From Flavobacterium sp. UBA4098 (GTDB lineage Bacteria > Bacteroidota > Bacteroidia > Flavobacteriales > Flavobacteriaceae), in the NCBI GenBank assembly GCA_002382495.1, contig DFXW01000036.1, positions 1-13,826 of the forward strand: a stretch of DNA of 13,826 bases, given 5' to 3'. A model generated the notes under the pieces. It searched no databases and was not told where the DNA came from. It saw only the letters and a list, made by a program, of their open reading frames with translations. Shown one piece after another: positions 7,447-13,826 of the stretch; position 1 is the first letter of the stretch; each line of letters starts with the position of its first letter. The translations under genes were made by a program, and so were the position numbers.

Positions 7447-8259
7447 ATGATTAAAGCAAATACGAAGGTTATTATCAGTGATTTGGACGGTACTTTATTG
7501 AATCAACATCACGTAATTTCTGACTACACAAAATCGGTTTTTCAAGAATTGCACCAACAGGATTATTTAATTGTAGTTGCAACAGGTCGCCATCATTTGG
7601 ATGCCATGCCTTTAGTCGAAAAATTAGAAGTTCCCTTGTATTTGGTTACTTCAAATGGAGCCAGAATTCATTCGCCAGATAAAGAGTTGATCTTTTCTGT
7701 CAATATGGAAAGCGATTTGGTAAAATCCATTTTATCATTAAACATTGACCCAGATATAACTACAGTTTTATTTAAAGAGGAGGTTTGGCAAACCAACATT
7801 CACAATGAAAAATTAAATAGCTTTTCTAAAGAAGTTACCTATCATCGTGAATTGGTTAATTTTGATGAGCTAGAAGATTATGAAGCCATTAAAATTTTCT
7901 TTACCCACGAAAATCAAGATAAATTAATGGCTGTTCGGGATTTGATTTTAGAGCACCATCCAGAAACTTTCAATCATGCTTTTAGTTTGCCTATTTGCCT
8001 TGAATTCATGGATAAAAACGTTGACAAAAGCCATGCAATTGCAAAAATTTTAGAAAAAGAAAATTTAAATTTTAGTCATACTATTTCTTTTGGAGATGGT
8101 TTTAATGACGAAATGATGCTGGTTACTTCTGGCAAAGGACTAATCATGGGCAATGCACCATCCGCTTTAAAAAACAAGTTATCTCATATGGAAGTAATTG
8201 CTACTAATCACGAGGATGGAGTGGCTAATTATCTTTCCGATTTATTATTAAAGAATTAA
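7447..8259 (+). CDS. Cof-type HAD-IIB family phosphatase
   Basis: A 270-residue haloacid dehalogenase-superfamily hydrolase of the Cof/YidA type, expected to dephosphorylate small phosphorylated metabolites such as sugar phosphates in the cytoplasm. All four motifs are intact: motif I SDLDGTLLN with nucleophile Asp12 and acid/base Asp14; motif II SNG at Ser69-Asn70-Gly71; motif III Lys194 (DKSHA); and motif IV GDGFND with Asp217 and Asp221. The region between motifs II and III is the C2-type cap. The substrate cannot be predicted from sequence. It sits 20 bases after phoH and 11 bases before the S9 peptidase gene, so it is probably co-transcribed. Confidence 0.9.
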   Translation: MIKANTKVIISDLDGTLLNQHHVISDYTKSVFQELHQQDYLIVVATGRHHLDAMPLVEKLEVPLYLVTSNGARIHSPDKELIFSVNMESDLVKSILSLNIDPDITTVLFKEEVWQTNIHNEKLNSFSKEVTYHRELVNFDELEDYEAIKIFFTHENQDKLMAVRDLILEHHPETFNHAFSLPICLEFMDKNVDKSHAIAKILEKENLNFSHTISFGDGFNDEMMLVTSGKGLIMGNAPSALKNKLSHMEVIATNHEDGVANYLSDLLLKN

Positions 8260-8270
8260 TTTAAAAAACG

Positions 8271-10616
8271 ATGAAAAAAATCCTACTACTTTTAATTTGT
8301 ATTTTTTGTTCCACTAATTTTCAAGCACAATCATTGAAGCTGGAAGAAATTATGAAAGGGAATGATTTTATTGGTAATCTCCCTGAAAACGAAAGATGGT
8401 CTTTGGATGGATCTACCATTTATTTTGATTGGAATCCTATTAAAGAATGGGGTAATTCGACCTACTATTGGAAAAAAGGAATGAAAGCTCCTCAAAAAGC
8501 GTCTAAAGAGGAAGCTAGGTTTTCGAAAATTCGATTTGTGGAAAAAGAAGGTAGCGGTATTTACTACTACATAGACAAAGGACAACTGTATTCGTATGCC
8601 ATTAAAGATAAAAAAAGCAAAAAAATATTTCAGCATAGTGTACCAGTTTCCAATCTTCAGATAGGAAAAGAGGAAGGGGTTGTTTTTTTAAAACAAAGTG
8701 AAAATCTTTTTAAATTCGATACCAAAATTGGGTCATTGGTTCAGTTGACCAATTTTAAAAAGGGAAAATCAGAGGAAAAGCCAAAAGAAAAAGAATCTTT
8801 TTTGAAAGAGCAACAAAAAGAATTATTTCAATTTGTTAGGGACCAAGAACAAAAAGAGAAATGGAATACTGCTAATGATGATGCAAAATCAGATTTTCCA
8901 AAACCGTATTTCTTCGGAAAAAACAGTATTGAAAGTACTAAAGCTAGTCCGAAGGGAGATTTTGTTACGTTCCGTTTAAGAGAAGAAGCTGAGGTAAAAC
9001 AAGAAGAAATGGAGCTTTTTATTACGGCAGATGGCTATAATAAATCTAGAGATACCAAAACAAAAGTTTCGACCAACAATTTTGTAAATACAAAAATGGG
9101 TATCTATAATGTAGCAAAGGATACGGTTTATATGATCAATTTTTCGTCTTTGAGTCATATTCAAGATGTTCCTGATTATTTCAAATTGTATGAAAAAAAT
9201 AAAAACTTAGAGAAGAAAGACAAACTGATTGTTGCCCAAGCTCCAATTTACAATCAGGATGGATCGTATGCCATTGTTGAAATTAGAAGTCAAGATAACA
9301 AGGACCGTTGGTTGGTTAACTTGAATTTAGCTACAGGAAGTTTTAAAGAAATTGAACACCAACACGATGAGGCTTGGATTGGCGGGCCTGGAATACCGTC
9401 GTATGCATTTAGTTCTGGGACTTTAGGTTTTTTGGCCGATAACGAAACCATTTACTTTCAGTCAGAAATAACAGGTTATTCCCATTTGTATACCTACAAT
9501 TTAAGAACCAATAAAAAAGTACAACTAACTCAAGGCAACTGGGAAGTTCGTGGTGTGGTTTTATCAAAAGATAAAAAAACGTTTTACTTAACTACCAATA
9601 CCACTCATCCAGGGAATCGTGAGTGGTACAAAATGAATGTTTCGGATGCGATTTTGCAACCTATATTAATCAAAGACGGTGCTCATGAAGTGAGTCTTTC
9701 ACCTGATGAGAAAACCTTGTTAGTTCGTTATTCATACAAAAACAAACCTTGGGAATTGTATTGGGCTACCAATAAAAAAGGAAGTTCTTTAAATCAAATT
9801 ACGTTTTCGACTACTGCAGCATTCCAGGAATATAATTGGAGAAGTCCAGAAGTGATTACTTTCAAAGCACATGACGGAACACCAGTCAATGCTCGTTTGT
9901 ATACACCAAATAAAAATCAAGCTAATAAAGCCGCTGTTATTTTTGTTCATGGAGCGGGCTATTTGCAAAATGCGCATAATCATTGGAGTACGTATCATAG
10001 AGAATATATGTTCCATAATTTGCTGACTGATTTAGGTTATACTGTTTTGGATATTGATTATAGAGGAAGTGATGGATACGGACGAGATGTGAGAACTGGC
10101 ATTTATCGTTTTATGGGAGGTAAAGATCTATCCGATCAAATCGATGGAAAAAAATTCTTAGTTCAAAATTATGGTATTGATTCCAATAGAGTAGGGATAT
10201 ATGGAGGTTCATACGGAGGTTTTATTACTTTGATGGCAATGTTGACAACACCTAAAGAATTTGCCGCAGGAGCCGCTTTACGTTCGGTAACCGACTGGGC
10301 GCATTACAATCACGGCTATACTGGGAATATTTTAAATTTTCCTGAAACCGATCCCGATGCCTATAAAAAAAGTTCACCTATATATTTTGCTAATAATTTA
10401 GAAGGCAATTTATTGATGCTTCACGGCATGGTAGATGATAATGTAGAATACAAAGATATTGTGCGTTTATCGCAACGATTTATTGAATTAGGGAAGAAAA
10501 AATGGAGTTTAGCGAGTTTTCCTGTTGAGTCACATGGGTTTAAAGAAACGTATTCATGGGTGGATGAATATGGTAGAATCTTGGATTTATTCAATTCTAC
10601 TTTGCTAAATAAATAA
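8271..10616 (+). CDS. Secreted S9 family (prolyl oligopeptidase/DPP-like) serine peptidase
   Basis: A 781-residue exported peptidase. Residues 1-20 are a signal peptide: Met-Lys-Lys, a Leu/Ile-rich core, and a likely cleavage after QAQ. Residues of about 30-520 form a beta-propeller-like region, including a Lys/Glu-rich stretch near 160-200. The C-terminal alpha/beta-hydrolase domain runs from about 530. The catalytic triad is readable: Ser647 in GGSYGG, Asp722 in HGMVDDNVEY and His755 in ESHGF. The DW(V/L)YEEE motif that fixes the free N-terminus in true dipeptidyl peptidases IV is not visible, so exopeptidase activity should not be assumed. It likely degrades peptides in the periplasm or outside the cell. 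It is the last gene of the phoH cluster, and no hairpin terminator follows it. Confidence 0.9.
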   Translation: MKKILLLLICIFCSTNFQAQSLKLEEIMKGNDFIGNLPENERWSLDGSTIYFDWNPIKEWGNSTYYWKKGMKAPQKASKEEARFSKIRFVEKEGSGIYYYIDKGQLYSYAIKDKKSKKIFQHSVPVSNLQIGKEEGVVFLKQSENLFKFDTKIGSLVQLTNFKKGKSEEKPKEKESFLKEQQKELFQFVRDQEQKEKWNTANDDAKSDFPKPYFFGKNSIESTKASPKGDFVTFRLREEAEVKQEEMELFITADGYNKSRDTKTKVSTNNFVNTKMGIYNVAKDTVYMINFSSLSHIQDVPDYFKLYEKNKNLEKKDKLIVAQAPIYNQDGSYAIVEIRSQDNKDRWLVNLNLATGSFKEIEHQHDEAWIGGPGIPSYAFSSGTLGFLADNETIYFQSEITGYSHLYTYNLRTNKKVQLTQGNWEVRGVVLSKDKKTFYLTTNTTHPGNREWYKMNVSDAILQPILIKDGAHEVSLSPDEKTLLVRYSYKNKPWELYWATNKKGSSLNQITFSTTAAFQEYNWRSPEVITFKAHDGTPVNARLYTPNKNQANKAAVIFVHGAGYLQNAHNHWSTYHREYMFHNLLTDLGYTVLDIDYRGSDGYGRDVRTGIYRFMGGKDLSDQIDGKKFLVQNYGIDSNRVGIYGGSYGGFITLMAMLTTPKEFAAGAALRSVTDWAHYNHGYTGNILNFPETDPDAYKKSSPIYFANNLEGNLLMLHGMVDDNVEYKDIVRLSQRFIELGKKKWSLASFPVESHGFKETYSWVDEYGRILDLFNSTLLNK

Positions 10617-10647
10617 TTTTATTCTCCATGAATTAATGCTAAATTTG
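10617..10647 (+). promoter_or_regulatory. Putative purC promoter
   Basis: TAAATTTG at 10640-10647 is an exact Bacteroidota -7 match, with a weak TTTT -33 candidate (10617-10620) at 19-base spacing. It lies 28 bases before the purC ATG. The whole promoter fits in the 59-base gap after the S9 peptidase gene, so purC is probably transcribed on its own. Confidence 0.5.
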
Positions 10648-10675
10648 CCGAAATTCGAAACAACACAATAAAATA

Positions 10676-11629
10676 ATGAGTTCAACAATTACAACTACTA
10701 ACTTTAATTTTCCAGGACAAAAATCAGTTTATCGTGGAAAAGTTCGTGAGGTATACAATATAAATGATGATCTATTGGTCATGATTGCAACGGATAGATT
10801 ATCTGCTTTTGATGTGGTATTGCCAAAAGGAATTCCGTACAAAGGACAGATCTTGAATCAAATTGCAACCCAATTCATGAAAATGACACAAGACATCGTT
10901 CCCAATTGGTTAATCGCAACACCAGATCCCAATGTAGCAGTTGGTCATTTGTGCGAGCCTTTTAAAGTAGAAATGGTGATTCGTGGTTATGTTTCGGGTC
11001 ATGCAGCACGAGAATATGCTGCGGGTAAAAGAACACTTTGCGGAGTGACTATGCCAGAAGGATTAAAAGAAAACGACCGATTTCCAACTCCTATAATCAC
11101 CCCAACAACCAAAGCTGATAATGGTTCTCATGATGAAGATATTTCGAGAGAAGCTATTTTGTCGAAAGGAATTGTTACCGAAGAAGATTATTTGGTTTTA
11201 GAACAATACACCCGTGCTTTGTTTCAAAGAGGAACGGAAATTGCGGCTAGCCGAGGTTTGATTTTGGTGGATACTAAATATGAATTTGGTAAAACCAAAG
11301 ACGGGCAAATTGTATTAATTGACGAAATTCATACTCCTGATTCTTCTCGTTATTTTTATGCAGAAGGCTATCAAGAAAGACAAGACAAAGGCGAAGAACA
11401 AAAACAATTATCTAAAGAATTTGTACGTCGTTGGTTGATTGAAAATGGTTTTCAGGGACAAGAAGGACAACAAATTCCAGATATGACTGATACTTACATC
11501 GAATCGGTTTCTGAACGATATATTGAGTTGTATGAAAATATCTTGGGAGAACAATTTATAAAAGCGGATATCAGTAATATTAATGAGCGAATCGAAAAGA
11601 ATGTAGTGGCGTTTCTAGAAAACAGATAA
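10676..11629 (+). CDS. purC: Phosphoribosylaminoimidazole-succinocarboxamide (SAICAR) synthase
   Basis: Joins CAIR with L-aspartate, using ATP, to make SAICAR in de novo purine synthesis. Seen in the 317-residue sequence: GKVREVY (21-27), the nucleotide-binding lid typical of the family; TDRLSAFDVVLP (39-50); RGYVSGHAAREY; and the signatures DTKYEFGKT and IDEIHTPDSSRYF. It is longer than the E. coli enzyme (about 237 residues) and resembles the longer form seen in yeast and common in Bacteroidota. No other purine gene is nearby. It has its own -7 box and a strong terminator, so it looks like a single-gene unit. Confidence 0.96.
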   Translation: MSSTITTTNFNFPGQKSVYRGKVREVYNINDDLLVMIATDRLSAFDVVLPKGIPYKGQILNQIATQFMKMTQDIVPNWLIATPDPNVAVGHLCEPFKVEMVIRGYVSGHAAREYAAGKRTLCGVTMPEGLKENDRFPTPIITPTTKADNGSHDEDISREAILSKGIVTEEDYLVLEQYTRALFQRGTEIAASRGLILVDTKYEFGKTKDGQIVLIDEIHTPDSSRYFYAEGYQERQDKGEEQKQLSKEFVRRWLIENGFQGQEGQQIPDMTDTYIESVSERYIELYENILGEQFIKADISNINERIEKNVVAFLENR

Positions 11630-11647
11630 ACTTCTTTTAGCTTAAAT

Positions 11648-11689
11648 AAAAAAACCGCAATTCAATTGTTTTGAATTGCGGTTTTTTTT
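11648..11689. terminator. Bidirectional intrinsic terminator after purC
   Basis: An 18-bp inverted repeat: seven A plus CCGCAATTCAA (11648-11665) pairs with TTGAATTGCGG plus seven T (11671-11688), with a 5-base loop and an eighth T. It sits 18 bases after the purC stop. It can also serve the convergent M42 gene from the other side, although a second palindrome lies between it and that gene. Confidence 0.9.
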
Positions 11690-11779
11690 AGCCCCGATTG
11701 CAGCGGCATCCTTTATAGTATTTAGCTGAGGTTTCCGAAGCTAAACTATAAAGATAGAGCGGAAAGCGGGAATAGCTCC
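11690..11779. repeat. Imperfect palindromic intergenic element (element A)
   Basis: The 90-base segment directly after the purC terminator folds on itself. CTTTATAG (11711-11718) pairs with CTATAAAG (11746-11753), and TTTAGCT (11721-11727) pairs with AGCTAAA (11739-11745), with a 2-base bulge and an 11-base loop. Outer parts are loosely complementary (CCCG at 11693-11696 with CGGG at 11767-11770; AGC at 11690 with GCT at 11775). No open reading frame or transposase is present. It resembles interspersed palindromic repeats I recall from Flavobacterium intergenic regions, but copy number cannot be judged here. A structured RNA or the M42 mRNA 3' end are alternatives. Confidence 0.6.
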
Positions 11780-11790
11780 AATTACAACTA

Positions 11791-12879
11791 TTATTTGAAA
11801 TACGAAAAAGTTTCTTCGTTCTCTATTTTCAATAAGGTTTCATAAATCAATTGAATGACATTTTCCACATCTTCGCGATGCACCATTTCCACTGTCGTGT
11901 GCATGTAACGCAACGGAAGCGAAATCAATGCCGAAGCCACACCGCCATTACTGTAAGCAAAAGCATCTGTGTCCGTTCCAGTTACTCTTGACGAAGCTAG
12001 TCGCTGAAAAGGAATCTTTTTCTCGGTAGCCGTATTTAGAATTAATTCTCTTAAATTATTTTGAACAGCAGGAGCGTAAGTAATTACCGGACCTTTACCA
12101 ATTTTGGTTTCACCTTCAATTTTCTTGTCAATCATTGGAGTAGTAGAGTCGTGGCAAACGTCGGTTACAATAGCTACATTGGGTTTGATGGTTTGCGTAA
12201 TCATTTCAGCACCACGCAGTCCTACTTCCTCTTGTACCGAGTTGGTAATGTACAATCCGAAAGGCAATTTTTTACCGTTTTCGTGCAACAAACGCGCCAC
12301 TTCGGCAATCATGAATCCGCCCATACGGTTGTCTATTGCGCGACAAACAAATTTATTGTCGTTCAACACCATGAATTCGTCAGGGTAGGTAATAACACAA
12401 CCTACATGTACGCCTAATTGTTCAACTTGTTCTTTATTTTCGCAACCGCAATCAATAAAGATATTATCGGTTTTGGCTGGTTCTTCTTTTCCACGATTTC
12501 TAGTATGGATCGCAGGCCAACCAAAAACACCTTTTACAATGCCGTTTTTAGTATGAATATTAACGCGTTTAGAAGGTGCAATCTGATGGTCAGAACCACC
12601 GTTTCTAATTACATATATTAATCCGTCATCAGTAATATAATTGACATACCAGGCAATTTCATCAGCATGTCCTTCAATGACTACTTTGTAAGGTGCGTCT
12701 GGATTAATAATTCCTACAGCAGTTCCATAGGTATCAGTAATGAATGTATCTACATAAGGTTTTACATAGTCCATCCATATTTTTTGTCCTTCGGCTTCAA
12801 AACCTGTAGGCGAGGCATTATTAAGGTAACTTTCTAAAAAGGCAATCGATTTTTTGTTTAATATAGATGTAGTGCTCAT
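11791..12879 (-). CDS. M42 family metallo-aminopeptidase
   Basis: A 362-residue M42 peptidase, a cytoplasmic dinuclear (zinc or cobalt) aminopeptidase family that forms large tetrahedral assemblies and trims peptides from protein turnover. Some relatives are misnamed endoglucanases. The expected ligands are all readable: His71 in EGHADE, Asp183 in AIDNRMGG, catalytic Glu217 and Glu218 in QEEVGLRG, Asp240 in TDVCHD, and His327 in YMHTTVE. There is no signal peptide. The length is normal. The gene is convergent with purC and divergent from the DUF4294 gene. No perfect -7 box was found upstream; the best is a one-mismatch TAATTTAG on the minus strand at 12894-12901. Confidence 0.92.
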   Translation of the reverse strand: MSTTSILNKKSIAFLESYLNNASPTGFEAEGQKIWMDYVKPYVDTFITDTYGTAVGIINPDAPYKVVIEGHADEIAWYVNYITDDGLIYVIRNGGSDHQIAPSKRVNIHTKNGIVKGVFGWPAIHTRNRGKEEPAKTDNIFIDCGCENKEQVEQLGVHVGCVITYPDEFMVLNDNKFVCRAIDNRMGGFMIAEVARLLHENGKKLPFGLYITNSVQEEVGLRGAEMITQTIKPNVAIVTDVCHDSTTPMIDKKIEGETKIGKGPVITYAPAVQNNLRELILNTATEKKIPFQRLASSRVTGTDTDAFAYSNGGVASALISLPLRYMHTTVEMVHREDVENVIQLIYETLLKIENEETFSYFK

Positions 12880-12901
12880 AAAATATTTTTTTGCTAAATT
12901 A

Positions 12902-12942
12902 TAAATTTGGCATTACAGTTGTGTAAAGAATGTCTAATTTTG
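12902..12942 (+). promoter_or_regulatory. Two candidate -7 boxes for the DUF4294 gene
   Basis: TAAATTTG (12902-12909) and TAATTTTG (12935-12942) both match TAnnTTTG exactly. The second overlaps the first codons of the longer possible reading frame (ATG at 12930) and lies 17 bases before the ATG at 12960. Neither has a well-spaced -33 TTTG: the TTTG at 12906-12909 is 25 bases from the second box. I cannot tell which is used. Confidence 0.4.
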
Positions 12943-12959
12943 TAATAAACTTTTCAACG

Positions 12960-13625
12960 ATGAAACGCATTCTATTTATAATTTGCTTCGCATTATTTTC
13001 GACAGCTGTTCAAGCACAGGTAATTCAAAAAGAGTCTGACCTTACAGTAGAAAACGATACCATTTTAAATGATACTATTGAACTTCCTGAAATTATTGTT
13101 CGAAAAGAAAAATTAGATATTGAAGCCAGAAAACAATTTCAATTACTTCAAAACCGAGTTCTAAAAGTATATCCATACGCCAAAATTACTGCCGAAAGAT
13201 TGACCGCTTTAAATCGCGGCATGGCCAATTTGAAAACGGAAAAAGAAAAAAAGAAATACTTCAAGATAGTGGAGAATTATTTAACCAATGAGTTTGAAGC
13301 AAAACTCAAAAAGCTATCTCGCAAACAAGGACAAATTCTGGTCAAATTAATTCATCGTCAAACCGGCACTACTACTTACGATTTGATCACTAACTTAAAA
13401 AGCGGCTGGAAAGCGTTTTGGTCCAATGTAACGGCTAAACTTTTCGATATCAATTTAAAGACCAAATACGATCCCTATCAAAACAACGAAGATTATCTCA
13501 TTGAATCTATATTAGTGTACGCCTTCGAAACCGGTCGTTTGCAAAACCAACCCCCTGCAATTAAAGTTGATTTCGATAACTTGAGCACTGTTTGGCAAGC
13601 CAAAGTAGCTGCAGCCACCAAATAA
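12960..13625 (+). CDS. Secreted DUF4294 domain-containing protein
   Basis: A 221-residue protein of a Bacteroidota-specific family without known function. It starts with a signal peptide (MKRILFIICFALFSTAVQAQ, cut expected after QAQ). A short acidic linker follows, then the conserved core: LPEIIVRKEKL, VYPYAKITAERL, KYFKIVENYL and LIHRQTGTTTYDLI. The protein is rich in Lys and probably sits in the periplasm. I chose the ATG at 12960 because it begins directly with the signal peptide. An in-frame ATG at 12930 would add ten residues ahead of it and overlaps a -7 box. The gene is divergent from the M42 peptidase gene. No obvious simple terminator follows, only a palindromic element. Confidence 0.82.
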   Translation: MKRILFIICFALFSTAVQAQVIQKESDLTVENDTILNDTIELPEIIVRKEKLDIEARKQFQLLQNRVLKVYPYAKITAERLTALNRGMANLKTEKEKKKYFKIVENYLTNEFEAKLKKLSRKQGQILVKLIHRQTGTTTYDLITNLKSGWKAFWSNVTAKLFDINLKTKYDPYQNNEDYLIESILVYAFETGRLQNQPPAIKVDFDNLSTVWQAKVAAATK

Positions 13626-13648
13626 CTTCCTTATTTTATAATTTCCTG

Positions 13649-13746
13649 CGCGTTACCTGGTTTGCTTCGTGGCCTCGCAAACTAGGTCGGGCTATTGCTA
13701 CAAGTCCTCGCTGCGCTGTGGGCTTTTCGCTGCTATCCCTAACGCG
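13649..13746. repeat. GC-rich intergenic element with terminal inverted repeats (element B)
   Basis: Bounded by CGCGTTA (13649-13655) and its exact complement TAACGCG (13740-13746). Just inside, CCTGGTTTGC (13656-13665) pairs with GCAAACTAGG (13677-13686) as a 10-bp stem with one G-T pair and an 11-base loop. Then comes a Cys/Gly-codon-like GC-rich stretch with further self-complementarity (AAGTCC near 13702 against GGGCTT near 13720). Base composition is clearly richer in GC than the neighbouring genes. It resembles an interspersed repeat I recall from Flavobacterium and related genomes. No transposase is present. Confidence 0.65.
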
Positions 13747-13770
13747 GTTTGTGATGAAAACACCCTGTCA

Positions 13771-13815
13771 AAGTTCAATATTCGACATTCTTTATTGAAT
13801 TTTCGTTGTTTGAAC
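13771..13815. repeat. Short AT-rich inverted repeats at the window end
   Basis: TTCAATA (13774-13780) pairs with TATTGAA (13793-13799) around a 12-base loop. GTTCAA (13773-13778) could instead pair with TTGAAC (13810-13815). The stems are short and there is no long T tract, so a terminator role is only possible. The remainder of 13747-13826 shows no gene. Confidence 0.3.
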
Positions 13816-13826
13816 CTTCTAATTCA

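Noticed and set aside
8331..10016. Minus-strand open frames inside the S9 peptidase gene
   Set aside because: They are shadows of a gene with signal peptide and full catalytic triad; compositions are Phe/Ile-rich as expected from antisense of A-rich coding sequence.
12061..12621. Three plus-strand open frames opposite the M42 peptidase gene
   Set aside because: They are antisense to a gene with all metal-binding residues intact and show no protein family features of their own.
12930..12959. ATG start ten codons earlier for the DUF4294 protein
   Set aside because: It puts ten residues in front of a well-formed signal peptide and overlaps a -7 box; kept only as an alternative.
13592..13798. 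Plus-strand 68-codon open frame at the right end
   Set aside because: It overlaps the DUF4294 gene end and runs through the palindromic element B; the Cys/Trp/Arg-rich translation is what a GC-rich repeat gives by chance.
1..13826. CRISPR array, tRNA/rRNA genes, prophage or insertion sequence
   Set aside because: No regularly spaced direct repeats, no cloverleaf or rRNA-like segment, and no transposase, integrase or phage gene was seen on either strand.

Overview
The window reads as chromosomal core sequence of a low-GC Bacteroidota, most likely Flavobacteriaceae and Flavobacterium-like. Three things point there: the gliding-motility transporter genes gldF and gldG; repeated exact matches to the Bacteroidota sigma-factor -7 box (TAnnTTTG) just upstream of genes; and protein families such as the DUF4294 protein and the long form of PurC. 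No phage, transposase, CRISPR array, rRNA or tRNA gene is visible.

Layout. Positions 1-470 hold the N-terminal third of mnmE on the minus strand, cut by the window edge. It is divergent from a UspA-type stress protein gene (638-1474, plus). A strong hairpin (1487-1520) serves as a two-way terminator between that gene and dnaN (1542-2660, minus), which has its own promoter box at 2698-2705. Upstream of dnaN on the same strand lies a tight four-gene cluster read right to left: a DUF62-type SAM hydrolase relative (5471-6301), an ABM-domain small protein (5167-5463), gldF (4430-5155) and gldG (2745-4430). Positions 6302-6475 carry overlapping divergent promoters. To the right runs a plus-strand cluster: phoH (TTG start at 6476), a Cof-type HAD phosphatase (7447-8259) and a secreted S9 peptidase (8271-10616). 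purC (10676-11629) follows with its own promoter box and a long hairpin terminator. An M42 aminopeptidase gene (11791-12879, minus) is divergent from a secreted DUF4294 protein gene (12960-13625, plus).

Two structured intergenic elements stand out: an imperfect palindrome at 11690-11779 directly behind the purC terminator, and a GC-richer element with terminal inverted repeats at 13649-13746. They share a short motif and look like interspersed palindromic repeats.

How the genes fit together: most are housekeeping (tRNA wobble modification, the replication clamp, purine synthesis, protein and peptide turnover). The gldFG cluster is the lineage-specific part. GldF and GldG are the permease and auxiliary subunits of an ABC complex needed for gliding in F. 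johnsoniae; the ATPase gene gldA is not in this window. I see no clearly new multi-gene system. The most unusual items are the DUF62 protein, whose usual catalytic motifs appear altered, its tight linkage to gldFG, and the two palindromic intergenic elements.
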